Source of the DNA: Candidatus Portnoyibacteriota bacterium
GTDB taxonomy: Bacteria; Patescibacteriota; Minisyncoccia; Portnoybacterales; GWB1-42-6
DNA length: 53,702 nt
Reading direction: 5' to 3'
Assembly: GCA_028688325.1 (NCBI GenBank)
Contig: JAQTYI010000001.1
Coordinates: 366,620 to 420,321, forward strand
In this document: in pieces, positions 48,165 through 53,702 of the stretch
How positions within the stretch are numbered: position 1 is the stretch's first letter
How the letters are laid out: each line of letters begins with the position of its first letter
Program-made: the position numbers and the translations under genes
Notes under the pieces: generated by a model
What the model was told of the DNA's origin: nothing
Databases searched by the model: none
The model's input: only the letters and a program-made list of their open reading frames with translations

Positions 48165-48201
48165 GAATCCCTGCGTGAGAATCCGACTGCGTGAGAATCA
48201 C
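48128..48201. repeat. Short repeats at the comEC gene junction
   Basis: Three copies of CTGCGTGAGAATC and inverted CTCACGCAG units cover the comEC end and the 39-bp gap. They contribute the last residues of the first protein and a false GTG start of the second. Confidence 0.8.
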
Positions 48202-48202
48202 A

Positions 48203-49069
48203 ATGTGGCAAAGATTGAAAAATAAAATTCCGTATGTAATTTTAGCGACGCTGCTGCTGGCCGCGGTTTTTGTGTGGCTGGCAATTTTGGAGTCGGCGCC
48301 GGGCGATAAAATAAAGATTAGCTTTTTGGATGTGGGACAGGGAAGCGCGATTTTAGTGAACGCGCCAAATAATAATCAGGTGCTGATTGACGGCGGGCCA
48401 AGCGATGCGGTGCTCGCCAAGCTCGGCCAGGCCTTGCCGTTATTTGATCGCAAAATAGAGTTGTTGATCTTAACCCACCCGGATTCGGACCATTTGAGCG
48501 GGTTGATAGAAGTCCTAAAAAGATACGATGTCGGGCAAATTTTAGAAACCGGCATAGCCGACAGCACGGCCGAATACCATGCCTGGAATGATCTGATAAA
48601 ACAAAAAAATATCCCCGTGGTTTTCGCTCAAGCCGGCGATATCGTGAAAATGGCTGATGACCTGGCGATAGAAATCTTATATCCTTTCGGTAAAATTAAC
48701 GGGCGGGATTTCAGCAAGAATACCAATTCTACTTCGATTGTCGGGAAAATTCGTTACGGTAAAAATGCCCTGCTTTTTACCGGCGACGCAGAGGGTAATG
48801 TTGAGGAGCCGTTGGTTTTTGCGGGTATAAATCTAAAAGCCGATATTCTGGCGGTGGGGCATCACGGCGGCAAAAATTCCACGAGCCCCGAGTTTCTGGC
48901 GGCTGTGGCGCCCAAAATAGCCGTTATTCAGGTCGGCGCTAAAAACAAATATGGTCACCCCGCGCCGGAAGTTCTGGACCGCCTGAAGGGCCTGGATATT
49001 TTTCGGACGGATATGGACAAGGATGTTGCTTTTGAGTGCGGCCTTGCCATCTGCCAAAAAGAGCGGTAG
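48203..49069 (+). CDS. ComEC-type metallo-beta-lactamase protein
   Basis: 288 residues. One N-terminal membrane helix (about 10-28), then the MBL fold: FLDVGQGSAILV, VLIDGG, the metal motif THPDSDHLSG, FTGDAEG and GHHGGKNSTS. It is the domain that in most bacteria forms the C-terminus of ComEC and may degrade the non-transported strand. ATG 48203 is preferred over a GTG in the repeat. Confidence 0.92.
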   Translation: MWQRLKNKIPYVILATLLLAAVFVWLAILESAPGDKIKISFLDVGQGSAILVNAPNNNQVLIDGGPSDAVLAKLGQALPLFDRKIELLILTHPDSDHLSGLIEVLKRYDVGQILETGIADSTAEYHAWNDLIKQKNIPVVFAQAGDIVKMADDLAIEILYPFGKINGRDFSKNTNSTSIVGKIRYGKNALLFTGDAEGNVEEPLVFAGINLKADILAVGHHGGKNSTSPEFLAAVAPKIAVIQVGAKNKYGHPAPEVLDRLKGLDIFRTDMDKDVAFECGLAICQKER

Positions 49070-49116
49070 ATTGGGATTAATAGTTCTTATCAGTTAAACA
49101 AATGAGGAGGTGATTT

Positions 49117-49380
49117 ATGCGGAAATATTGGACGATGTTTTTGTGGCATGTTTTCAAGATACATCCGCGGTTTCTTTCCAAAAAAGATGCGATAAAATAT
49201 GCCGGACAGCATGTTTGCATCAAATCATTTGGGTCAAGAAAAGTCGCCTAGGCCAATGCCAATCCTCGGATAGCTGTTGAGGAAGCGAGAAAAAAGGGAC
49301 ATAAGGATGCGGTTTGTATGCGCGTATTCAGATCGGACGAGACCCAGATTTATTGCAGCCAGGCCGCCGGCAGCCGATAA
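49117..49380 (+). pseudogene. DUF5678-like small gene interrupted by TAG
   Basis: A perfect AGGAGGTGA precedes ATG 49117. The frame gives 44 residues to TAG 49249-49251, then continues open for 42 more codons to TAA 49378. Read together, KYAGQHVCIKSFGSRKVA, then NPRIAVEEARKKGHKDAV and MRVF resemble DUF5678 proteins. A nonsense mutation, sequencing error or readthrough are possible. Function unknown. Confidence 0.5.
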
Positions 49381-49546
49381 CGATAATCAGAAAACAATGC
49401 TTCGGGCCGTTGATTCCAACGACCTTTTTTATTTCAACGATTTGCCAAAGAAGCGGTTTTTGGTATAATAAAAATAATAATTAAGAATAACGGGATTGCT
49501 TCGTCGCCCCGCAGCTGCGGGGTTCCTCGCAATGACGGTATGCATT

Positions 49547-50143
49547 ATGAAAAATGAGAAAACGCTGGTAATAATAAAGCCGGATGGCGTGCAGCGTTCG
49601 CTGGTCGGCGAACTGATCAAGCGCTATGAGCGCAGCGGCCTGAAATTGACGGCCGTGAAGATGGTCGTGCCCGCGGTTGAGCAGATCGAAAAACACTATA
49701 CCATCGACCCGGAGTGGCGCCGTATAACGGGCGAGAAAACCATCAAGGGATATAAAGACAAGGGTCTGGTTCCTCCTTCGGAAGACCCGCTGGCCATCAC
49801 CGCCGTTATTTTGGGGAATCTGAAAAAATATATGTCTTCGGGCCCGGTTATCGCCATGGTTTGGCAGGGCGTGCACGCGGTAAAGATTGTCAGGAAAATT
49901 ACCGGCGGCACTGAGCCCTTAACTTCTGATGTGGGCACGATCCGCGGCGACCTGGTTTTGGATTCATACCTGCTGGCCGATACCGACAAACGCGCCGTGC
50001 GGAATTTGATTCACGCTTCCGGTTCGGTGGATGAAGCAAACAAAGAAATCGATTTATGGTTCAAACCGGAAGAGATCGTCAATTATCGTTTGGTGCAAGA
50101 GCAAATTTTATATGATGTCAATTTAGACGGAATATTAGAGTAA
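49547..50143 (+). CDS. ndk: Nucleoside diphosphate kinase, long form
   Basis: 198 residues; transfers phosphate between NTPs and NDPs. LVIIKPDGVQRSLVGEL at the start and the active histidine in NLIHASGSVDEANKEI. It is about 50 residues longer than common NDKs: an insert ITGEKTIKGYKDKGLVPPSE near residue 60, and LVLDSYLLADTDKRAV before the active-site block. ATG 49547 chosen; upstream codons belong to a small GTC..GAATGAC-like repeat (49498-49540). Confidence 0.92.
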   Translation: MKNEKTLVIIKPDGVQRSLVGELIKRYERSGLKLTAVKMVVPAVEQIEKHYTIDPEWRRITGEKTIKGYKDKGLVPPSEDPLAITAVILGNLKKYMSSGPVIAMVWQGVHAVKIVRKITGGTEPLTSDVGTIRGDLVLDSYLLADTDKRAVRNLIHASGSVDEANKEIDLWFKPEEIVNYRLVQEQILYDVNLDGILE

Positions 50144-50151
50144 AATCATGC

Positions 50152-50283
50152 TCGGATATTTTTTCTGAAAGCGTGAAATTTTTCCCAGCGAGAAAAATTT
50201 CACTCGCGCAGTTTTGTTCGCTCTCCGCCCCAGGCGGAACCTTGCCCGCTCGCAAAACCGAGCGTTTCAGAAAATACATCCTC
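50152..50283. repeat. Palindromic repeat after ndk
   Basis: TTTTCTGAAAGCGTGAAATT and AAACCGAGCGTTTCAGAAAA arms, CTCCGCC/GGCGGA centre. Related to 46405-46540. Confidence 0.8.
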
Positions 50284-50335
50284 GCCTTCCAGTTTATTTG
50301 GTCATTAGAAATTAGTCATTAGAATTTTTGAAGAT

Positions 50336-50479
50336 ATGCCCCACACAATGCCGTTTAAGAATCAGAAAGATAAATGGTTCACCGTCTTGATTTTTTTGGC
50401 GCTGCCGTTTTATGTGCTTTTCCGGCTTCTAAAAAGAAAGCTGCCGCCGCTCAGCCAGGTTGGCCCGCCAAAAAAATAA
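50336..50479 (+). CDS. Small single-helix membrane protein
   Basis: 47 residues: MPHTMPFKNQKDKWFTVLIF begins it, with one hydrophobic helix (about residues 14-28) then a basic FRLLKRKLPP tail. No clear Shine-Dalgarno. Unknown family; a real but unproven small gene. Confidence 0.45.
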   Translation: MPHTMPFKNQKDKWFTVLIFLALPFYVLFRLLKRKLPPLSQVGPPKK

Positions 50480-50539
50480 AAATTCCAAAAATAGGATTTT
50501 TATCTCTCTTCCTTTGCGGAAGGGCGGAACAGATTTTAA

Positions 50540-50568
50540 TTGTTGATTTATTCAGGTTGGTGTATAAT
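50540..50568 (+). promoter_or_regulatory. Promoter of the structured RNA
   Basis: TTGTTG (50540-50545), 17-bp spacer, TATAAT (50563-50568). Confidence 0.75.
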
Positions 50569-50574
50569 ATGGTC

Positions 50575-50784
50575 GGCTTTGCTGTGCAAGGGCTTCTTCA
50601 TATAATTTTGGATCAAATAAGAATTTCAGGGAGCCCTATTATTGGGCAAGTTCGCTGATTCGTTCGGGAATTTGCTTTGCGGGCACCCACTTGGAAACAA
50701 GCCGAAATTCATAAGAAGCTCTTGGCAGTTGAGGCCGTTTTAGGCAAACAAAAAACCGTCCCGTAAAGCGGGGCGGTTTTTTTA
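50575..50784 (+). ncRNA. Structured non-coding RNA, possibly 6S RNA
   Basis: About 200 bases between a good promoter and a terminator with no gene. A long end-to-end stem forms: CAAGGGCTTCTT pairs with AAGAAGCTCTTG, extended by CTG/CAG and CGGC/GCCG. Inside are GAATTTC/GAAATTC, GCCC/GGGC, GCAAGTTC/GAATTTGC and a GAAA-capped CTTG/CAAG hairpin. One long rod with an internal open region fits 6S RNA, which holds RNA polymerase. tmRNA, RNase P and SRP signatures were not seen. The 6S call is tentative. Confidence 0.5.
50751..50784. terminator. Terminator of the structured RNA
   Basis: ACCGTCCCG/CGGGGCGGT stem with one G-U pair and loop TAAAG, then TTTTTTT. It also faces the flavodoxin gene from the other side. 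Confidence 0.85.
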
Positions 50785-50789
50785 GCCGT

Positions 50790-51257
50790 TTATCCGAGCG
50801 TGGCCGAAAATTTGTTTAACTTTTCTTCAAAATCATTTTCTTTAATTTCTTTGGTTCGGAGCGCCAGCGTGGCGACAGGTTGTCGGCCGCAAAGTTCCGC
50901 CAGTTCATTAAAAATCGGCCGGGTATCTGATCCGCCTCTAACGCAAAAGAACGCCACTTTTTTTATTTCGTCTTTTTGTTGCTCCAAATATGCGCGCACG
51001 GGACTGGCTATTTTACCGACCCAAATGGGCGTGCCTAAAACCAATAAGTCATATTGAGCCGTTTCTTTGGCAGACGGTTCAATCTTGGCGGGAATTTTTT
51101 TTAACCCTTCGCGGCCGGCCGCTAAATAGCCGAAGATGCCGCGATAGGTTTTTATACTCTTTATCTCTTCTAAGTCCGCGTTTAATTTTCGCGCCAAATC
51201 CTCAGCCACTTTTTTATTGGTGTTAGTTCTGGAATAGAAAACGACGAGAGTTTTCAT
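50790..51257 (-). CDS. Flavodoxin-like protein
   Basis: 155 residues. The FMN phosphate loop SRTNTNKKVAEDLA is at residues 9-22, after KTLVVFY. LLVLGTPIWVGKIASPVRAYL and VAFFCVRGGSD are the other flavin-side loops. It probably carries electrons, perhaps to the radical SAM or RNR system, but no gene link proves this. Confidence 0.88.
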   Translation of the reverse strand: MKTLVVFYSRTNTNKKVAEDLARKLNADLEEIKSIKTYRGIFGYLAAGREGLKKIPAKIEPSAKETAQYDLLVLGTPIWVGKIASPVRAYLEQQKDEIKKVAFFCVRGGSDTRPIFNELAELCGRQPVATLALRTKEIKENDFEEKLNKFSATLG

Positions 51258-51276
51258 AATTATACATTAATGATAG

Positions 51277-51347
51277 TCGGGCCAGGGGGAATTGAACCCC
51301 CGCTATACCCACCCCAAGGGTACGGACTGCCGTTATCCGATGGCCCG
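51277..51347 (-). tRNA. tRNA-Pro (GGG)
   Basis: CGGGCCA pairs with TGGCCCG (first pair C1-G72, typical of proline), discriminator A. Anticodon arm TACCC-TTGGGGT-GGGTA gives anticodon GGG. T-arm GGGGGTTCAATTCCCCC. No CCA encoded. Its 5' end lies in an inverted repeat with 51610-51626. Confidence 0.92.
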
Positions 51348-51358
51348 TTAGAAATTTA
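51342..51358. repeat. Left 17-bp inverted repeat around the GIY-YIG gene
   Basis: GGCCCGTTAGAAATTTA overlaps the tRNA-Pro 5' end and the nuclease stop codon. Its exact reverse complement is at 51610-51626. Confidence 0.9.
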
Positions 51359-51610
51359 TATGGCAAAAAAGAATTTTAATCTATTCTTTAAATACTTTTT
51401 ACCCATACCTGATTTTAAATATTTCTCTCTGGCTTTGGCATCTTTTTCGTTTAAAGACGCCTCGCAGTATATAAATTTTAATGGTCGCCTGTCTTTTGTC
51501 GCAAAATTCAGCCCTTTATTGTGTTCTAAAATTCTTTTTTGCAAATCATTGGTATAACCTGTGTACCAATTGCCGTCTCTATCGCTTTTTAGCACATAGA
51601 CATAATGCAT
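51356..51610 (-). CDS. GIY-YIG nuclease domain protein
   Basis: 84 residues of the UvrC-like single-domain GIY-YIG family: YVYVLKSDRDGNWYTGYT holds the two GIY/YIG tyrosine blocks, followed by DLQKRILEHNKG and the catalytic Glu in IYCEASLNEKDAKAREKYLK. The biological substrate of this small family is unknown. It lies between tRNA-Pro and rpmB, with a 17-bp inverted repeat at its exact ends. Confidence 0.92.
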   Translation of the reverse strand: MHYVYVLKSDRDGNWYTGYTNDLQKRILEHNKGLNFATKDRRPLKFIYCEASLNEKDAKAREKYLKSGMGKKYLKNRLKFFFAI

Positions 51611-51626
51611 AAATTTCTAACGGGCC
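51610..51626. repeat. Right 17-bp inverted repeat around the GIY-YIG gene
   Basis: TAAATTTCTAACGGGCC, followed by GATGGCCCG, which again recalls the tRNA-Pro acceptor end. Confidence 0.9.
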
Positions 51627-51641
51627 GATGGCCCGAAAAAA

Positions 51642-51673
51642 AAGAGCCGTCCCGCCGTGGCAGGACGGCTCTT
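51642..51673 (-). terminator. Terminator of rpmB
   Basis: AAGAGCCGTCC/GGACGGCTCTT with a 10-base loop; an A-run on the plus strand at 51636-51643 makes a T-run downstream for the minus-strand gene. Confidence 0.88.
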
Positions 51674-51679
51674 AGTCAA

Positions 51680-51865
51680 TTACTTTTTATGCAGAGTTCT
51701 GATGCACTGGGCGCAGGCCTTCACTCTTTTGCCGGTTGCCAATTTAACCCATTGGAGATTGGGGTATTTTCTTATTTTGGTCGTCGGATTGAATTTGCCG
51801 CGGAGCTTAACGAGCCGGGTGGACATTTGCGAGCCCTTGCCGCAGATTGAACATGTTCTTGGCAT
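51680..51865 (-). CDS. rpmB: Ribosomal protein L28
   Basis: 61 residues: PRTCSICGKGSQMS with a CxxC pair, KFNPTTKIRKYPNLQWVKL, then KACAQCIRTLHKK with the second CxxC. This is the zinc-binding form of L28. Its length is normal. No promoter is evident by eye in the 120 bp upstream. Confidence 0.95.
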   Translation of the reverse strand: MPRTCSICGKGSQMSTRLVKLRGKFNPTTKIRKYPNLQWVKLATGKRVKACAQCIRTLHKK

Positions 51866-51988
51866 AAGTTTTCTTTTAATTTATCACTCATTATGATATA
51901 GCAAAAAAACAGATTTGGCAAATTTTTAGCACTTGGAACACATCTTTTTATTAAAAATGGGGACTACTGTTGTTTCTCGGACATTGTC

Positions 51989-52017
51989 TTGACAATAACA
52001 TTTTTAAGGTGTATACT
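51989..52017 (+). promoter_or_regulatory. Promoter of the DGR 2 target gene
   Basis: TTGACA (51989-51994), 17-bp spacer, TATACT (52012-52017). AAGGTGTATACTA around the -10 matches the DGR 1 target promoter. The leader to the ATG is about 105 bases. Confidence 0.85.
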
Positions 52018-52128
52018 AATAAAGTACATTAAAAACAGCGTATTTGAAGCAAATAACGGCAAGTCACATATTCTGGCACTGGGTCGGAATAAAGGATAAG
52101 CCAAAACGAAAGAAAGGGAGGACTGACC

Positions 52129-52749
52129 ATGGTAAAAGACATGCTCGGTGCGTTGATGCGGAAGATTGTGAATCTCTCATTGGAAATGCTTAAAGTTATC
52201 TACGATCTGGTGGAGAAGCTGTCGGGCGAAGCAGGCCAAGAATGGCTTGCTGAACTTAAAAAATTTCTCCGTAAGGAGAATTGCTGGACAGGCGTTATTG
52301 AGAATACCGCTCAGCAAGCAAAAAACATTTTTCATCTTATGGTCGGCGGCAATCGCACCACGGAAGAAATGGTTAAAGCCGGAAAATATGACTGGTCAAA
52401 TGGCGACATAACCAGCAAAAATTTTCCTATGCGGCCGCGACCAGCCGGTAAAAGAATCATTGAGTTGATTGAGCTTGACCACGGTCCGACTTCTGAAGAA
52501 GTTCTTGCCGAGGCAGAAAGACTTGGACTGGAGAGGCCGGTTTATGAGGATGCCTTATTTTTCGGGGAGCAATTTCCCGAAAAGCAGCGGGAACGGCCAA
52601 TCGTGTTTTTGCATGAACCTTGGCAGAGCCCGGGCGGTGGCCTTCGTGTGCTGGTGCTCGACAGTATTTCTGTGGAGCGCGGTCTGAGCCTGCGTTGGTT
52701 TGGCCACAGGTGGGATCGCTACTGCATGTTCGCTTTTGTCCGCAAGTAG
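52129..52749 (+). CDS. DGR 2 target protein with C-terminal variable region
   Basis: 206 residues starting at ATG 52129 behind GGGAGG. The N-terminal about 55 residues are helical (LSLEMLKVIYDLVEKL). A middle part contains TEEMVKAGKYDWSNGDITSK. The last 42 residues, after VFLHEPW, are encoded by VR2; LSLRWFGHRWDRYCMFAFVRK is the end. The RWF...W...C-FAFVRK frame is a pattern I associate with a group of hypothetical CPR proteins. A C-type-lectin-like fold is inferred. No signal peptide. The rest differs from the DGR 1 target. Confidence 0.9.
   Translation: MVKDMLGALMRKIVNLSLEMLKVIYDLVEKLSGEAGQEWLAELKKFLRKENCWTGVIENTAQQAKNIFHLMVGGNRTTEEMVKAGKYDWSNGDITSKNFPMRPRPAGKRIIELIELDHGPTSEEVLAEAERLGLERPVYEDALFFGEQFPEKQRERPIVFLHEPWQSPGGGLRVLVLDSISVERGLSLRWFGHRWDRYCMFAFVRK
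52621..52745 (+). repeat. DGR 2 variable repeat (VR2)
   Basis: 125 bp aligned without gaps to TR2 (offset 463). There are 19 differences, every one at a template adenine (14 to G, 3 to C, 2 to T). The last 20 bases, ATGTTCGCTTTTGTCCGCAA, are identical and likely form the homing start. Confidence 0.97.
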
Positions 52750-52762
52750 CACTTGGGGCCTT

Positions 52763-52786
52763 GGATTCCTGAAACTTCGGGAATCC
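52763..52786 (+). promoter_or_regulatory. Hairpin directly after VR2
   Basis: GGATTCC (52763-52769) pairs with GGAATCC (52780-52786); TTGGTCCC follows, as GGTCC does after the VR1 hairpin. Confidence 0.6.
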
Positions 52787-52801
52787 TTGGTCCCTTTTTT
52801 T

Positions 52802-52828
52802 ATTCTCGCCGGAAGGCGAGAATTTTTA
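52802..52828 (+). terminator. Terminator of the DGR 2 target gene
   Basis: Perfect 9-bp stem ATTCTCGCC/GGCGAGAAT with GGAA loop, then TTTTATA. Confidence 0.88.
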
Positions 52829-52843
52829 TATTTTTGCAAATAG

Positions 52844-52852
52844 TGATAGAAT
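52844..52852 (+). promoter_or_regulatory. Candidate promoter of template RNA 2
   Basis: TGATAGAAT, identical to 17898-17906, in the same place relative to the terminator and the TR. Confidence 0.6.
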
Positions 52853-52858
52853 TAGACT

Positions 52859-53240
52859 CGGACAGTAAACTCAAAATAAGTTTTCGGTTACGGCTGAAAA
52901 CAGTTGGAATCCGGGGTTATTTAGCAGGGAATGGCACAGGACAAGTTTTGTGCCAGAGTTGTTTTTTAACTCCTAAAAAACAAAGATACTTGGCGTAAAA
53001 TATTGGAGGATCATATATCCCGAATAAAATTCAGCCCCGAGAGTATTCTAAGGGCGGTGGCATAGATGATATTTTGCGCATAATGGCAGAACCCGGACGG
53101 TAACCTTAATGTGCTGGTGCTCAACAGTAATTCTGTGAAGCGCAATCTGAACCTGAATTGGTTTGACAACAGGTGGAATCGCAACTACATGTTCGCTTTT
53201 GTCCGCAACTATCTTTTTTCCCCGCCAGGCGCGGGGTTTT
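52859..53240 (+). ncRNA. DGR 2 template RNA (limits approximate)
   Basis: The region has no gene. AAGATACTTGG (52983) and AGAGTATTC (53040) are 57 bp apart as in DGR 1. TTTTCGGTTACGGCTGAAAA and GGCACAGGACAAGTTTTGTG-type hairpins occur upstream. TR2 follows. A GC hairpin CCCCGC/GCGGGG (53221-53236) lies right after it, antisense to the avd end. Confidence 0.7.
53084..53208 (+). repeat. DGR 2 template repeat (TR2)
   Basis: The 125-bp template holds 33 adenines, 19 of them changed in VR2. In the VR frame it reads mostly AAC/AAT at the variable sites (SNSVKRNLNLNWFDNRWN). One AAG codon could become a TAG stop. It ends exactly where the antisense avd stop codon begins. Confidence 0.97.
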
Positions 53241-53565
53241 CTCTTAATAATTGTTTTTGCCAACCCCCTATCATTTTACCGATTTCGCCTAATCGTTCAG
53301 AAAGAGCGATATATTTTTTGTTATCCAGAGATTTTATTTCCCAAGCGATTTGGACAAAAAATTTCAGCAAATCAAGTTTGGCGCCAGCTTTTTGCACGAA
53401 TGGCATTTTTTGATTTTTAGCCAAGCGACTGGCGATAAAAATAATCTCGGTCGTTTCAATAATCAATCCGTCAATTTTTATTCCCAGAGTATAGCGTGAT
53501 GTTTTTGGGATATGCGGCAAGAAATCGTGCCAGAGTTTGTAGGCGGCAATTAGTTTTTGGACCAA
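53209..53565 (-). CDS. avd: Avd-like DGR accessory protein
   Basis: 118 residues from TTG 53565. KTSRYTLGIKIDGL, SLDNKKYIALSERL and EIGKMIGGWQKQLL match the DGR 1 Avd block by block, with the same spacing. Predicted four-helix bundle that binds the reverse transcriptase and template RNA. It is antisense to, and directly abuts, TR2. The frame stays open further upstream through the C-run, so a start further out cannot be excluded. Confidence 0.87.
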   Translation of the reverse strand: MVQKLIAAYKLWHDFLPHIPKTSRYTLGIKIDGLIIETTEIIFIASRLAKNQKMPFVQKAGAKLDLLKFFVQIAWEIKSLDNKKYIALSERLGEIGKMIGGWQKQLLRENPAPGGEKR

Positions 53566-53579
53566 TGATAGATTTGTCT

Positions 53580-53589
53580 GGGGGGGGGG
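53580..53589. repeat. Run of ten G between avd and RT, DGR 2
   Basis: G10 followed by CGTTAAAA, 19 bp before the RT ATG; the same as 18657-18674. Confidence 0.85.
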
Positions 53590-53608
53590 CGTTAAAAGCC
53601 GAATTTTT

Positions 53609-53702
53609 ATGAAAATTCAATTGGTCCATAAATTTGAAGATATAATTAACATTGAAAATTTGCTGGAAGCATGGAAGGAATTTTTGAAGGGTAAAAAACA
53701 GC
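53609..53702 (+). CDS. DGR reverse transcriptase, N-terminal fragment
   Basis: 31 codons before the window ends: QLVHKFEDIINIENLLEAWK is 20 of them. Matches the DGR 1 RT start in IENLLEAWKEFL and in the spacing from the G10 tract. The catalytic motifs would lie beyond the window. The identification rests on this match and on the TR/avd context. Confidence 0.88.
   Translation, partial: MKIQLVHKFEDIINIENLLEAWKEFLKGKKQ

Noticed and set aside
49249-49251. Recoded TAG genetic code
   Set aside because: Other genes in the window end at TAG (recO, pheT, valS, DGR targets) in the expected places, so TAG is a normal stop here.
50374-50658. 94-codon frame over the structured RNA promoter
   Set aside because: It crosses the promoter and into the folded RNA and lacks a ribosome site; a 47-codon frame at 50336 is more plausible.
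53111-53413. 100-codon frame through TR2 as a gene
   Set aside because: Same reason: a template repeat read in the VR frame, then antisense avd.

Overview
The window is about 53.7 kb of a compact bacterial genome. It has short intergenic gaps, translation table 11 stops and strong Shine-Dalgarno sites. The gene set points to the Candidate Phyla Radiation (Patescibacteria), probably a Parcubacteria-like lineage. The reasons are aminoacyl-tRNA synthetases with domains trimmed (ProRS without the editing insert, PheT without the N-terminal tRNA-binding domain), an archaeal-type AspRS, a shortened Mfd, a ComEC split into two genes, a class III (anaerobic) ribonucleotide reductase, and two diversity-generating retroelements (DGRs). 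The assignment is inferred from gene content; no rRNA gene is present to confirm it.

Layout. 1-16.8 kb: translation genes (ileS end, proS, trpS, pheS, pheT, serS, aspS, valS) with recO, an RNHCP protein, a GNAT acetyltransferase, a Rossmann-fold protein of unknown role and a membrane histidine kinase. 16.86-19.73 kb: DGR 1, a complete cassette (variable target gene, template RNA, antisense avd, reverse transcriptase) bracketed by two copies of a 26-bp palindrome. 19.8-33 kb: tsaC, a DUF559 nuclease, PAP2 phosphatase, a LAGLIDADG endonuclease touching tRNA-Leu, parA-parB, relA/spoT, topA, a frameshifted gene with a dnaX-type slippery site, dprA and mfd. 33-51.9 kb: small membrane proteins behind a large structured leader, pth, an LCP ligase, lepB, hisS, a HIT protein, rpsU, yqeY, ybeY, ftsA-ftsZ, nrdD-nrdG, comEC in two parts, ndk, a 6S-like RNA gene, a flavodoxin, tRNA-Pro, a GIY-YIG nuclease and rpmB. 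52.0 kb to the end: DGR 2, with the same order as DGR 1, cut by the window edge inside its reverse transcriptase.

The most striking content is the pair of DGRs. In each, a strongly promoted target gene ends in a variable repeat (VR). A near-identical template repeat (TR) lies about 500 bp downstream, inside an untranslated RNA. All 19 VR2/TR2 differences in the 125-bp repeat fall at template adenines; in DGR 1, 17 of 20 do. Between TR and reverse transcriptase each cassette carries an avd gene in antisense orientation, and a run of exactly ten G residues lies between the divergent avd and RT starts. Comparing the two cassettes shows conserved untranslated elements (promoters, a hairpin after the VR, two leader motifs 57 bp apart) that may define the template RNA. 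DGRs are a known class and are known in CPR genomes; the antisense-avd layout, the poly-G element and the conserved leader are the parts I cannot match to a described arrangement.

The second theme is repeats. At least six families of short palindromic intergenic repeats occur. Some lie in frame inside topA, mfd and recO, one family carries an outward -35 box that probably drives ftsZ and a small membrane operon, and some flank small nuclease genes. All functional calls come from reading the sequence; no database search was made.
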